A stretch of DNA of 19,952 bases from assembly GCA_900552775.1 (NCBI GenBank), contig USAP01000009.1, forward strand, positions 1-19,952, written 5' to 3'. This stretch comes from an uncultured Eubacteriales bacterium. GTDB taxonomy: Bacteria; Bacillota; Clostridia; UMGS1883; UMGS1540. The notes under the pieces were generated by a model. That model saw only the letters and a program-made list of their open reading frames with translations. It did not search any database and was not told the DNA's origin. Positions 8,088 through 15,808 of the stretch are shown here, piece after piece. Position 1 is the stretch's first letter. Each line of letters opens with the position of its first letter. Both the position numbers and the translations under genes were made by a program.

Positions 8088-10730
8088 ATGGAGAAATTGG
8101 GACTTAATGAAATTCGTGAAAAATTCCTCAGCTTTTTCGAAAGCAAGGGACATTTGAGGCTGCCAAGCTTTCCGCTTGTTCCGCAGAATGACGCAAGCCT
8201 TCTGCTGATAAATGCCGGCATGGCTCCCTTAAAGCCGTATTTCACCGGAAAAGAAATACCGCCGAGAAGCAGAGTTACAACATGCCAGAAGTGTATACGT
8301 ACGCCCGATATAGAAAGAGTCGGCAAAACGGCGCGCCACGGCACTTTTTTTGAAATGCTCGGCAACTTCTCCTTCGGAGATTATTTTAAAAACGAAGCAA
8401 CAGCCTGGGCGTGGGAGTTTATAACAAAAGTTCTGGAACTTCCCGAGGACAGGCTCTGGGTTACAATATATGAAGATGACGATGAAGCTTTCGAAATCTG
8501 GACAAAAAAAGTTGGCATTCCGGCAGACAGAATAGTTCGCATGGGCAAAGACGACAACTTTTGGGAAATCGGTCAGGGTCCGTGCGGCCCCTGCTCCGAA
8601 ATTTATTTTGACAGAGGTCCCGAGCACGGCTGCGGAAGTCCGGATTGCGCCGTAGGCTGCGAATGCGACAGATTCGTTGAATTTTGGAACCTTGTGTTCA
8701 CTCAGTTTGACAAAGACGAAAACGGGAATTACAACCGCCTTGCTCACCCAAACATAGATACCGGTATGGGTCTTGAAAGAATCGCCGCAATTATGCAGGA
8801 TGTTGACAATCTTTTTGAGGTTGACACAATCAGAAACATTATGAAACGCATTATTGAGTTTACGGGCGTTAAATATCACGAGAACGAAAAGACAGACGTT
8901 TCTCTCCGCGTTATCACAGACCATATAAGAAGCACAACATTTATGATTTCGGATAATATTTCCCCTTCAAACGAAGGCAGAGGATATGTTCTGCGCCGCC
9001 TCTTGAGACGTGCAGCACGCCACGGCAAGCTTTTGGGCCTTGACAAACCGTTCCTCTACAAAATTGCCGATACGGTAATTGATGAATCAAAGGGCGCCTA
9101 TCCGGAGCTTGAAGCCAAGAGAGAATACATTAAAAAAATCATTAAAACAGAGGAAGAACGTTTTGACGAAACAATAGACACGGGACTTTCAATCCTTTCA
9201 TCGTATATTGATGAACTGCGCGCCGAAAACAAAACAATTTTAGACGGCGAAAATGCATTCAAGCTTTACGACACTTACGGCTTCCCCATTGACCTTACAA
9301 TCGAAATCCTCGAAGAAAACGGCATGACAGTTGACAGAGACGGATTTGACCATGAAATGACAGAGCAGCGCGAACGTGCAAGAAATGCCCGCAGTGTCGG
9401 CGATGAAGCAGGCTGGAGCGAAGACATTTTCTCTACGCTTCCCAAAGACAGTGTAACTGAGTTTACAGGATATGACAATCTCGAAACAACTGCACATGTT
9501 ACCGCCATTGTCTGCAACGGCGAAATAGTGGATTCGGCAAACGATGGTGCGGACGCTGCAATTATAACCGACAAGACAGTATTTTACGGAGAAAGCGGCG
9601 GCGAGGTGGGAGATCACGGCACAATGTTTGCTCCCGGCTTCAGCGGTGATGTTTTCGACTGCAAAAAGCTGCACGGAAACAAAACAATTCATTTTACCAC
9701 AATAAATGAAGGCAGCATATTCGTAGGTGATGAAATAAAGCTTTCGGTAGACAAAAAAGTACGCCGTGCCGTAGCCCGCAATCACAGCGCAACACATCTT
9801 CTTCAGAAAGCGCTGCGTGAAGTTCTGGGTGAACATGTGGCTCAGGCAGGTTCTTTTGTAAATTCCGAAAGACTGCGCTTTGACTTCTCTCATTTTGAAG
9901 CAATGACTCCCGAACAGATAGCGGAAGTTGAACAGCGTGTAAACAATGCAATTTTCGAAGCAATGCCTGTTACAAAAGAATACATGTCAATGGACGATGC
10001 CAAAAAGACAGGGGCAATGGCTCTGTTCGGCGAAAAGTACGGTGACACGGTACGCGTTGTAAAAATGGGCGACTACAGCACCGAGCTTTGCGGCGGATGC
10101 CATGTAAACAATACAAGCGAAATAGTTCTCTTTAAGATTCTTTCGGAAAGTTCTGCCGCTGCAGGCGTACGAAGAATCGAAGCAATAACGGGCGAAGCTG
10201 TTTTAAACCAGCTTAACGCTTTCGGGAAAGCTATCTCCCACCTTGCGGATATCATGAAGGTAAATCCCCATGAACTTGAGGAAAGAGCAAGAAACTTTAT
10301 CGAAGAGATGAAGAATAACGAAAAAGCACTTGCTAAGCTTAAATCAAAAATGGCTCTCATGCAGCTTGACAATATACTTACAAATGTTAAAACTGTGGAC
10401 GGCGTAAAAATTGTATGCGCTCAGATTGACGGACTTGACAACGATACGCTTCTTTCCATAAGCGACAGAATAAAAGAAAATCATCCGTGTTCGGTTTCCG
10501 TCCTTGCCAGCGTAACCGACGGCAAAATCCTGTTTGTTTCAGCTGCTACAAAAGAAGCTGTCGCAAAAGGCGTTCACGCGGGTAAAATCATTAAAGATGT
10601 TGCAAAAATTGTCGGAGGCGGCGGCGGCGGAAAGCCTGACAGCGCACGCGCGGGCGGCAAAGATATTTCAAAAATAGACAATGCTCTTGCAATAGTTGAC
10701 GAGCTTGTTGCGGAACAGATAAAAAAATAA
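8088..10730 (+). CDS. alaS: Alanyl-tRNA synthetase
   Basis: Charges tRNA-Ala with alanine and edits mischarged serine and glycine. The 880 residues match the full-length bacterial enzyme. The class II catalytic core is at the N-terminus: motif 1 region L-L-I-N-A-G-M-A-P-L-K (about 44-54), motif 2 with T-C-Q-K-C-I-R-T (about 66-73) and H-G-T-F-F-E-M-L-G-N-F-S-F-G-D (about 84-98), and motif 3 G-M-G-L-E-R-I-A (about 227-234). The editing domain carries H-S-A-T-H (566-570) and C-G-G-C-H (668-672), the zinc-binding set. The C-Ala/DHHA1 domain ends with the six-glycine loop G-G-G-G-G-G-K-P-D (843-851). All key residues appear intact. The next gene starts 12 bases after the stop, so the two are co-transcribed. 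Confidence 0.98.
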   Translation: MEKLGLNEIREKFLSFFESKGHLRLPSFPLVPQNDASLLLINAGMAPLKPYFTGKEIPPRSRVTTCQKCIRTPDIERVGKTARHGTFFEMLGNFSFGDYFKNEATAWAWEFITKVLELPEDRLWVTIYEDDDEAFEIWTKKVGIPADRIVRMGKDDNFWEIGQGPCGPCSEIYFDRGPEHGCGSPDCAVGCECDRFVEFWNLVFTQFDKDENGNYNRLAHPNIDTGMGLERIAAIMQDVDNLFEVDTIRNIMKRIIEFTGVKYHENEKTDVSLRVITDHIRSTTFMISDNISPSNEGRGYVLRRLLRRAARHGKLLGLDKPFLYKIADTVIDESKGAYPELEAKREYIKKIIKTEEERFDETIDTGLSILSSYIDELRAENKTILDGENAFKLYDTYGFPIDLTIEILEENGMTVDRDGFDHEMTEQRERARNARSVGDEAGWSEDIFSTLPKDSVTEFTGYDNLETTAHVTAIVCNGEIVDSANDGADAAIITDKTVFYGESGGEVGDHGTMFAPGFSGDVFDCKKLHGNKTIHFTTINEGSIFVGDEIKLSVDKKVRRAVARNHSATHLLQKALREVLGEHVAQAGSFVNSERLRFDFSHFEAMTPEQIAEVEQRVNNAIFEAMPVTKEYMSMDDAKKTGAMALFGEKYGDTVRVVKMGDYSTELCGGCHVNNTSEIVLFKILSESSAAAGVRRIEAITGEAVLNQLNAFGKAISHLADIMKVNPHELEERARNFIEEMKNNEKALAKLKSKMALMQLDNILTNVKTVDGVKIVCAQIDGLDNDTLLSISDRIKENHPCSVSVLASVTDGKILFVSAATKEAVAKGVHAGKIIKDVAKIVGGGGGGKPDSARAGGKDISKIDNALAIVDELVAEQIKK

Positions 10731-10742
10731 GGAAGTGATATC

Positions 10743-11090
10743 ATGAACAATGATTGCCTTTTCTGCAAAATAATCAAAGGCGAAATACCTTCAAAAAAAG
10801 TATACGAAGATGAATATGTCTATGCGTTTTACGATATTCAGCCTCAGGCTCCCGTTCATTTTCTCGTAATTCCCAAGAAGCATATTTCGTCGGCAAACGA
10901 AATTGATGAAAATAATTCAATTTATGTTTCGAAATCCTTCGAAGCAATCCGAAAAATTGCCGCGGAGCTCGGAATTGACAAGGACGGCTACCGCGTTGTA
11001 AACAATTGCGGCAAAAACGGCTTGCAAACCGTTCCGCATCTGCATTTTCATGTCCTTGGCGGAAGAAGCCTTCAGTGGCCTCCGGGATAA
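10743..11090 (+). CDS. HIT-family nucleoside phosphoramidase (HinT-like)
   Basis: The histidine-triad family hydrolyses nucleoside phosphoramidates and aminoacyl-adenylates. The 115 residues match the usual HinT length. Visible are the N-terminal C-L-F-C-K-I-I-x-G-E-I-P-S motif with its C-x-x-C pair, P-K-K-H-I (44-48), and the triad H-L-H-F-H-V-L-G-G near the end, followed by the typical W-P-P-G C-terminus. The gene starts 12 bases after alaS behind GGAAGTG. Co-transcription with a tRNA synthetase fits a housekeeping role: aminoacyl-adenylates made by synthetases are known HinT substrates. Any specific coupling to AlaRS is inference. Confidence 0.94.
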   Translation: MNNDCLFCKIIKGEIPSKKVYEDEYVYAFYDIQPQAPVHFLVIPKKHISSANEIDENNSIYVSKSFEAIRKIAAELGIDKDGYRVVNNCGKNGLQTVPHLHFHVLGGRSLQWPPG

Positions 11091-11101
11091 GTAAGAATAA
11101 T

Positions 11102-11137
11102 AATAAAGCTGTGACGTTTTTCCGTCACAGCTTTATT
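11102..11137. terminator. Bidirectional terminator between convergent genes
   Basis: Arms 11102-11116 and 11123-11137 form a perfect 15-bp stem with a 6-base loop. Because the outer part of the stem is A/T-rich, it can end transcription from both sides: the alaS-HIT operon on the plus strand and the four-gene operon on the minus strand. The stop codon of the minus-strand kinase (11127-11125) lies inside one arm. Confidence 0.88.
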
Positions 11138-11706
11138 TTACACTTTTCTTTTATTTTACACTCTTCAAAATACATATTTTCAAGCGAAATCCATTTAGTA
11201 AAAAACATATCGGCATTTTGAGGATTTCTTTTCAAAATACGTTCTTTCTGCTCAAGCGGAAATATATCGAGAAAAACGGACAAATCATAAAAGCCGCGCA
11301 AAGCTTCATGCATACTGTACGAGCCTTCGACTATATTAAGTCTTTTTGGCTTAACAAGCACCGGCTTTAAAAGCGTCATGGTTTTACAACAGAACGGTCT
11401 GTAAGAAAACGGCTTATTATCACAAAGCTTTGACAAAACCTCATCATAAAACCTCTCGTAATCCACATTTCCGCCGGGTACTGACAGTCTTTCTTTCGTT
11501 CTCTGCTCGGGCCGCAAGAAAAAATCATCCATATGAAAAACATTTGCGTCAAAAATATCGGAAAGTTTTTTGGCAAGCGTGGTTTTCCCGGAAGCACACG
11601 GACCGTCAATTGCCACTATGATTTTTTCCTTATTTTCAAGTAAATCATTTATTGCTTTTTGAACACGTTCCATTTTCATCATTTCTGTTTTTTGTGTACA
11701 TAACAT
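11125..11706 (-). CDS. Uridine-kinase-like P-loop kinase
   Basis: A small cytoplasmic P-loop kinase, up to 193 residues. The Walker A motif is G-P-C-A-S-G-K-T (35-42). It is followed by H-M-D-D-F-F-L (58-64) and the G-G-N-V-D-Y-E-R-F motif (78-86), as in the uridine kinase/phosphoribulokinase superfamily. Its real substrate may be another nucleoside or a vitamin precursor. The start is uncertain: ATG at 11706 overlaps the upstream S-component gene by 62 bases, and ATGs at 11682, 11679 and 11673 are also possible; none has a strong ribosome binding site, which suggests translational coupling. It is the last gene of the operon, and its final codons and stop form part of the terminator stem. Direct linkage to an ECF S component suggests uptake followed by phosphorylation. 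Confidence 0.8.
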   Translation of the reverse strand: MLCTQKTEMMKMERVQKAINDLLENKEKIIVAIDGPCASGKTTLAKKLSDIFDANVFHMDDFFLRPEQRTKERLSVPGGNVDYERFYDEVLSKLCDNKPFSYRPFCCKTMTLLKPVLVKPKRLNIVEGSYSMHEALRGFYDLSVFLDIFPLEQKERILKRNPQNADMFFTKWISLENMYFEECKIKEKCKIKL

Positions 11707-12217
11707 ATTTTGTTTTTCCGAGCGCGGTCATAATTCCGGGAATCATAACAAATTGAAGAATGATACCGGGAATCGCCGTTAAAAATGCGCCGGACACAAA
11801 CGTCTCCCACGTAAATGCGCCGTGCAGCAGAATAAACATAGCTGTTCCCCACACGATTCTTCCAGATACCGCAGCAATGCAAAGCGCACGAAGCAGCGAA
11901 CGCATGCATTTCCATTTGGAGCGCCCGTACAAAAGCCCCGACACGAAGCCGTATGCGGCAAGTTCAAATGCCATCGCCACAGCCTGCGGAAACATCGGAG
12001 GCATTGAAAATAATGCCGATCTCATAAGCGGCAATATAAAACCCGCAAAAAGCCCGTACTGCCATCCGCATATAAGTCCGCACAGGAAAACCGGGAGATG
12101 CATTGGCAAAAGCATATTCCCAACTTTTTGAATTTGCCCTGTAAAAAAAGGCAGCACAAAACCTATAGCAATAAACATTGCCGTAAGGAAAACTTTTCTG
12201 AGAGAATCTTTCTTCAC
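11645..12217 (-). CDS. ECF transporter substrate-binding (S) component
   Basis: An integral membrane protein with about five or six hydrophobic segments. It has the features of ECF-type vitamin uptake S components: an L-P-M-H-L-P-V-F-L-C-G-L-I-C-G-W segment after the first helix, and L-P-L-M-R-S followed by P-P-M-F-P-x-A-x-A-M-A-F-E-L. Such proteins bind a vitamin or precursor and work with a shared EcfA/A'/T energising module, which is not present here. The frame is open from a TTG at 12250, but AGGGGAAG at 12225-12232 is correctly spaced to the GTG at 12217, giving 190 residues beginning VKKDSLRKVFL. The ribosome binding site overlaps the stop codon of the upstream SGNH gene, and the 3' end overlaps the kinase. 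The ligand is not known. Confidence 0.85.
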   Translation of the reverse strand: MKKDSLRKVFLTAMFIAIGFVLPFFTGQIQKVGNMLLPMHLPVFLCGLICGWQYGLFAGFILPLMRSALFSMPPMFPQAVAMAFELAAYGFVSGLLYGRSKWKCMRSLLRALCIAAVSGRIVWGTAMFILLHGAFTWETFVSGAFLTAIPGIILQFVMIPGIMTALGKTKYVMYTKNRNDENGTCSKSNK

Positions 12218-12224
12218 AAAAACA

Positions 12225-12232
12225 CTTCCCCT
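12225..12232 (-). promoter_or_regulatory. Ribosome binding site favouring the GTG start of the S component
   Basis: AGGGGAAG on the minus strand lies 7 bases before GTG at 12217-12215. It overlaps the TAG stop of the SGNH gene (12233-12231), so translation of the two genes is likely coupled. The earlier TTG at 12250 has no Shine-Dalgarno sequence. Confidence 0.65.
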
Positions 12233-12866
12233 ATCTGAAATTTTTATCAAAGCATTTCTTCCATGCCTCGGCTATAAGCATATGTCCCGCCGCCATCGGA
12301 TGCACCCCGTCAAACGTCCAGTATGAAGGGTCATCATAAAGCTTTAGAGCATCGTCAAATACCTTCTGAAGCGCTATGTACGGCAAACCGTATTTTTCGG
12401 CAATTCCGATTGCCTCCTCCTCGCGCAGCTTGACTTCTCTCCTGAATTCGTCAAAATGGTCTTTTGTGGCTTCGGCACAAAGCACAAAGGGCGTCAGAAT
12501 CATAATCTTGATATCGGGCAAAGCCGCTTTAATCTCGGAAATGAGCAAATCGTATACCATGCCGAATTTTTTTGCGTCCACCCCGTTTTTGGTGTCGATT
12601 TCATGCCATACATCGTTTACGCCTATAAGTATGCTCATCACATCGGGCTTTAAATTGATGATATCCGCTTTTATTCTCGCATACACGTCGACTATTCTGT
12701 TTCCGCTTATACCGCGGTTTACAAAACGGTATTCGCCCGGATATGCGGCGCCCAAAAGTCCTGATGTGATTGTGGGGTATCCGTGTCCCATATTGAATGA
12801 TGAATCACTCTCGCGCACACGTGAAGCGTCCGTTATGGAATCCCCCTGAAATAATATTGTTTTCAT
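12231..12866 (-). CDS. SGNH/GDSL-family hydrolase
   Basis: An esterase/acylhydrolase of the SGNH fold, 211 residues with no signal peptide, so cytoplasmic. All four sequence blocks are present: G-D-S with nucleophile S10, G-I-S-G-N (52-56) with the oxyanion glycine, G-V-N-D (82-85) with N84, and D-G-V-H-P (186-190) with D186 and H189. Intracellular members often remove acyl groups from sugars, for example acetyl groups from imported oligosaccharides, but lipid or other esters are possible. AAAGGAG (12874-12880) precedes the ATG and overlaps the stop codon of the upstream gene. It is the second gene of a four-gene operon. Confidence 0.9.
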   Translation of the reverse strand: MKTILFQGDSITDASRVRESDSSFNMGHGYPTITSGLLGAAYPGEYRFVNRGISGNRIVDVYARIKADIINLKPDVMSILIGVNDVWHEIDTKNGVDAKKFGMVYDLLISEIKAALPDIKIMILTPFVLCAEATKDHFDEFRREVKLREEEAIGIAEKYGLPYIALQKVFDDALKLYDDPSYWTFDGVHPMAAGHMLIAEAWKKCFDKNFR

Positions 12867-12879
12867 AGCATTATCTCCT

Positions 12880-13599
12880 TTATTTTTTAAATATTAAAAG
12901 CTGCAGCACAGCTGCGCATTCCCTTATGCAGCACTGCGGCAAAATAATTGCGTCGGTATTTGAATGTATGTGTGCGGCTTCGCTTATGCCGGCAAGCTTA
13001 GCAAGCCTTTCCGCGCGAAAAACATGAAAATCGTTTGTAACAAATACGGCTTTAAAATCATCTTTCCCAAGTGAAGCTCTTATTTTTTCTTTCGAAAACG
13101 AAAAATTTTCAAACGTGCTCTTTGATTTGTCTTCAACTATTATTCTGCCTTCATCGATGCCGTTTTCAATAAACCATTTTTTCATAGCCGAAGCCTCGGT
13201 AATATCCTCTCCCGGGCCTCTTCCTCCGCTCACGCATACAACGCAGTTTTTGTTTTCGTCAAGATATTTCAAAGCGGCTTTAAGCCTTCCCGAAAGAGCT
13301 CTTGAAGGTTCGCTTCCGTGAAGCGCTGCTCCGAGAATTATTACCGCGTCCTCCCTGCCGGTTGTATTGTCCTTTTTGCCGTAACACTCCAAAAACACAC
13401 AGCAGGCAAACACCAGGACAAGGCACGCCGAGGCAAGATAAAAAGCCGCGCGGAATTTTCCGTACAGTATGGGAAGCAGCAAAAAAAGCACTCCCACGGC
13501 ATATACCGCCGCCGTTCCGAAATTAAAGTTTGTAAGGCATGTCAATACAATGGAATACACAAAAATCAGCACTGAAATAACCCGGCATATATTTTTCAT
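12880..13599 (-). CDS. YdcF/SanA-like DUF218 membrane protein
   Basis: The 239 residues begin with three hydrophobic segments (about 5-22, 26-46, 50-70), followed by a DUF218 domain from about 80 to the end. Conserved family features are V-I-I-L-G-A-A, the P-S-x-x-L-x-x-R-L-x-A-A-L stretch, V-S-G-G-R-G with a downstream T-E-A-x-x-M, the E-x-x-S-x-S-T-x-E-N motif and V-T-N-D-F-H-V-F-R-A. The biochemical function of this family is poorly defined; some members are linked to envelope integrity. It is the first gene of the operon that continues with the SGNH hydrolase, S component and kinase. GGAGAT precedes the ATG. Confidence 0.85.
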   Translation of the reverse strand: MKNICRVISVLIFVYSIVLTCLTNFNFGTAAVYAVGVLFLLLPILYGKFRAAFYLASACLVLVFACCVFLECYGKKDNTTGREDAVIILGAALHGSEPSRALSGRLKAALKYLDENKNCVVCVSGGRGPGEDITEASAMKKWFIENGIDEGRIIVEDKSKSTFENFSFSKEKIRASLGKDDFKAVFVTNDFHVFRAERLAKLAGISEAAHIHSNTDAIILPQCCIRECAAVLQLLIFKK

Positions 13600-13628
13600 A
13601 GTTTATCTCCATGTATAAATTCTAAAAT

Positions 13629-13637
13629 ATTATAACA
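13629..13637 (-). promoter_or_regulatory. Extended -10 promoter of the YdcF operon
   Basis: TGTTATAAT (13637-13629, minus strand) is a perfect extended -10 element. A TTGATT at 13655-13650 lies only 15 bases upstream of TATAAT, so it is a suboptimal -35, which the TGn extension could compensate for. No terminator is visible between the YczE gene and this site, so read-through from upstream is also possible. Confidence 0.6.
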
Positions 13638-13662
13638 CAATTTTTTCAAAATCAATTATAAA

Positions 13663-14280
13663 TCAACCTAAATCACGGCAAATTCTGTCAAACACAGGCT
13701 TAAGAAACTTTACACATACTTGAAGCATTATACCCGACAAAACAATTGTTGCCACAGTGCAAGCGCCGATTTTTCCGCCCATGATCATACCAACGGCAAC
13801 AAAAGCGATATCAAGTATTATGCGCACGTTTTTTACGGAAAACTTATTCCTGTCAACAAATGCAAAAGTGAGTGCTTCATAAGGACCTCTTCCAAAATCC
13901 GCAACCGAATACAACGCCGAGCCGAAAGAAAGAATGGCTATTCCCAAAATCATCAGCAGAAAGTTTAAAACCCCTGAATCGGTATACACAAGATAAGGTT
14001 CAAAAAAATCAATGCAAAAGCTGTATACAAGCTGATAAATAATGGTTCCGACGTGTATTTGCTTTCTGTCGTAAAACAAGCAGAAAACAACCATTAAAAC
14101 CGCCGCAATAAGTGAGGCCTGTCCAAGCGTTATCGGCAATACTTTTGCCAGTCCCTGCCAAAACACCGCCAAAGTTGCACTGCCGAATCCGGCATGTATA
14201 GCCAAATCTATTCCGTATGCCGCAATAACCGTACCTACAATAACTGTTAAAATTTTTAAAATTATCTTCTTTATATTCAT
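13663..14280 (-). CDS. YczE/YitT-family membrane protein
   Basis: The 205 residues are mostly hydrophobic with about five membrane segments, and a conserved F-G-R-G-P-Y-E-A motif (about 128-135) in a loop after a G-S-A-L-Y-S segment. This matches the YczE/YyaS family of predicted membrane transport-like proteins, whose substrate is unknown. It starts 12 bases after the MATE exporter behind AGGAG, so the two form an operon. The two together could handle the same compound, but nothing in the sequence shows this. Confidence 0.82.
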   Translation of the reverse strand: MNIKKIILKILTVIVGTVIAAYGIDLAIHAGFGSATLAVFWQGLAKVLPITLGQASLIAAVLMVVFCLFYDRKQIHVGTIIYQLVYSFCIDFFEPYLVYTDSGVLNFLLMILGIAILSFGSALYSVADFGRGPYEALTFAFVDRNKFSVKNVRIILDIAFVAVGMIMGGKIGACTVATIVLSGIMLQVCVKFLKPVFDRICRDLG

Positions 14281-14292
14281 TTATGCTCCTAT

Positions 14293-15660
14293 TTAATTTA
14301 CTAAATCGTGAAGCCATTTTTTGTTTCTTATGCGTATTGTTCCGAGAACAAATTTTATTATCTCCTCAATGAGCGTGCTTGCAAAAACAAACGGAAGAGG
14401 AAGCTTTAAAACCATGCCCGTAACAAGAGCACACGGTATTCCCACAGCCCACACGCCGAGCACATCCAGCAAACATGAAAAGACTGTATCTCCGCCGCCG
14501 CGGAAAATTCCGACAATTACAATAAGATTATAGTTTTTAATCGCAAGCGCCGCACCCAATATGGTTATAAGTATTTTGGCATACGCGGCAGCCTCCGGAG
14601 ACACCGCAAAACAGCTTATAAATGCCGGCGCCGCAATAATCATAACAGCTCCGAACAAAAGTCCGCTGAGAAACGCCAGAACACAAAATTGAGCTGCGCC
14701 GAAAAAGGCTTTTTTTCTTCTGCCTATTCCTATTTCCTTGCCGATTATAACAGCCACTGCGTTTGCCATACCGAACGCAAAAACGCTTGAAAGCTTTTCC
14801 GCAAGCGACGATATATTAACCGCAGCAACCGCCGTTGTTCCCTCCTGAGGTGAGTTGCCCGTACGTGCATAAATAATAAAATAAACCGAAACTCCTATGG
14901 ACCAAAGCCCCTCGTTTAATATAACGGGCAGCGAAGTTTTTATAAACTGCTTTACAAATGCGCCGCTGAACGAGAAATAATCCGATAATTTTTCTCTTAA
15001 AAAACCTACTTCGCGTAATGTTAAAACATAAATAATTAAAAACTCCACAGCTCTTGCCAAAAGGGTTGCATATGCCGCGCCTTCAACACCAAGTTTCGGA
15101 AATCCGAATTTACCGAAAATAAGCAAATAATTAAATACAGCATTAAACCCGATTGCCGCAACGGATGCCACAAGCGGAATTTTTACTTTTTCCACGCTTT
15201 TTACAAGTGACGCCGCTATCAGCGTTGCCGCTGTAAGAGGATATGTAAACGCAACGATCTTCAAATATTTTATGCCAAGTTCAATTACAGCCGCATCTCT
15301 CGAAAAAATATGCATAATTGCTCCCGGCGCAAAAAACGCCGCAATTCCGAAAAGAATCCCCAAAGGCATGGCTATAAGTATACACAAACCAAGTGTTTTA
15401 CGTATACCGGTAAGGTCACGTTTGCCCCAAAACTGAGCTAAAAACACGCCCGAACCGCTTACCGTACCAAACACGAGTAAATTGTACACAAAGAAAAACT
15501 GGTTTGCAGAATTTACAGCCGCTATTGCCGTATCACCCAGCGCACCTATCATCAGGTTGTCAATAAGATTTACGGAAACCGATATAAGGTTTTGTAAAGC
15601 AAGCGGCACTGCCATTATAAAAAACAATTTTAGGATATGTTTGTTGAATCTGAATTTCAT
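14293..15660 (-). CDS. MATE-family multidrug exporter
   Basis: An Na+ or H+ driven efflux protein of 455 residues with about twelve membrane segments in two MatE halves. The frame is open further upstream to 15747, but that extension crosses the predicted promoter and includes part of the preceding terminator. GGAGAG at 15666-15671 precedes the ATG at 15660, giving M-K-F-R-F-N-K-H as the N-terminus. Typical features are M-A-V-P-L-A-L-Q-N-L in helix 1, N-L-I-D-N-L-M-I-G in helix 2 and a V-F-L-A-Q-F-W-G stretch. A polar linker with A-R-T-G-N-S-P-Q-E-G separates the halves. The substrate is unknown. Confidence 0.92.
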   Translation of the reverse strand: MKFRFNKHILKLFFIMAVPLALQNLISVSVNLIDNLMIGALGDTAIAAVNSANQFFFVYNLLVFGTVSGSGVFLAQFWGKRDLTGIRKTLGLCILIAMPLGILFGIAAFFAPGAIMHIFSRDAAVIELGIKYLKIVAFTYPLTAATLIAASLVKSVEKVKIPLVASVAAIGFNAVFNYLLIFGKFGFPKLGVEGAAYATLLARAVEFLIIYVLTLREVGFLREKLSDYFSFSGAFVKQFIKTSLPVILNEGLWSIGVSVYFIIYARTGNSPQEGTTAVAAVNISSLAEKLSSVFAFGMANAVAVIIGKEIGIGRRKKAFFGAAQFCVLAFLSGLLFGAVMIIAAPAFISCFAVSPEAAAYAKILITILGAALAIKNYNLIVIVGIFRGGGDTVFSCLLDVLGVWAVGIPCALVTGMVLKLPLPFVFASTLIEEIIKFVLGTIRIRNKKWLHDLVN

Positions 15661-15690
15661 TTGTACTCTCCGATTTTTAGACTGTTTTTT

Positions 15691-15720
15691 ATTATACATG
15701 ATTATGAAGTAAAAATCAAT
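15691..15720 (-). promoter_or_regulatory. Sigma-A promoter of the MATE-YczE operon
   Basis: TTGATT (15719-15714) and a perfect TATAAT (15696-15691) on the minus strand are 17 bases apart. Transcription would start about 25 bases before the MATE ATG at 15660. This promoter rules out the longer upstream start for MATE. Confidence 0.8.
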
Positions 15721-15732
15721 CCTTTTTCTCCA

Positions 15733-15770
15733 AAAAAATCGGCACATTCCAAAATCTGTGCCGATTTTTT
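15733..15770 (-). terminator. Terminator of the SDR-PHP operon
   Basis: Arms 15770-15757 and 15746-15733 form a 14-bp stem around a 10-base loop. The distal arm runs into seven T on the minus strand. It lies 38 bases downstream of the PHP stop codon and just before the MATE promoter. Confidence 0.85.
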
Positions 15771-15808
15771 ATAAATTTTGAGTTTTGCATTTTTATGGCA
15801 ACCAAAAT

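Noticed and set aside
8229..8924. Long minus-strand open frames opposite alaS (also 9240-9893)
   Set aside because: They are shadows of a strongly supported alaS coding frame, are rich in Cys, Phe and Tyr with no domain, and have no promoter.
11760..12131. Overlapping plus-strand frames opposite the ECF S component
   Set aside because: They are antisense shadows of a membrane protein gene with a good start, ribosome binding site and family motifs.
15661..15747. Longer N-terminus for the MATE exporter starting at 15747
   Set aside because: It would run through the TTGATT/TATAAT promoter and part of the preceding terminator. The ATG at 15660 has GGAGAG at the proper distance and a normal MATE N-terminus.
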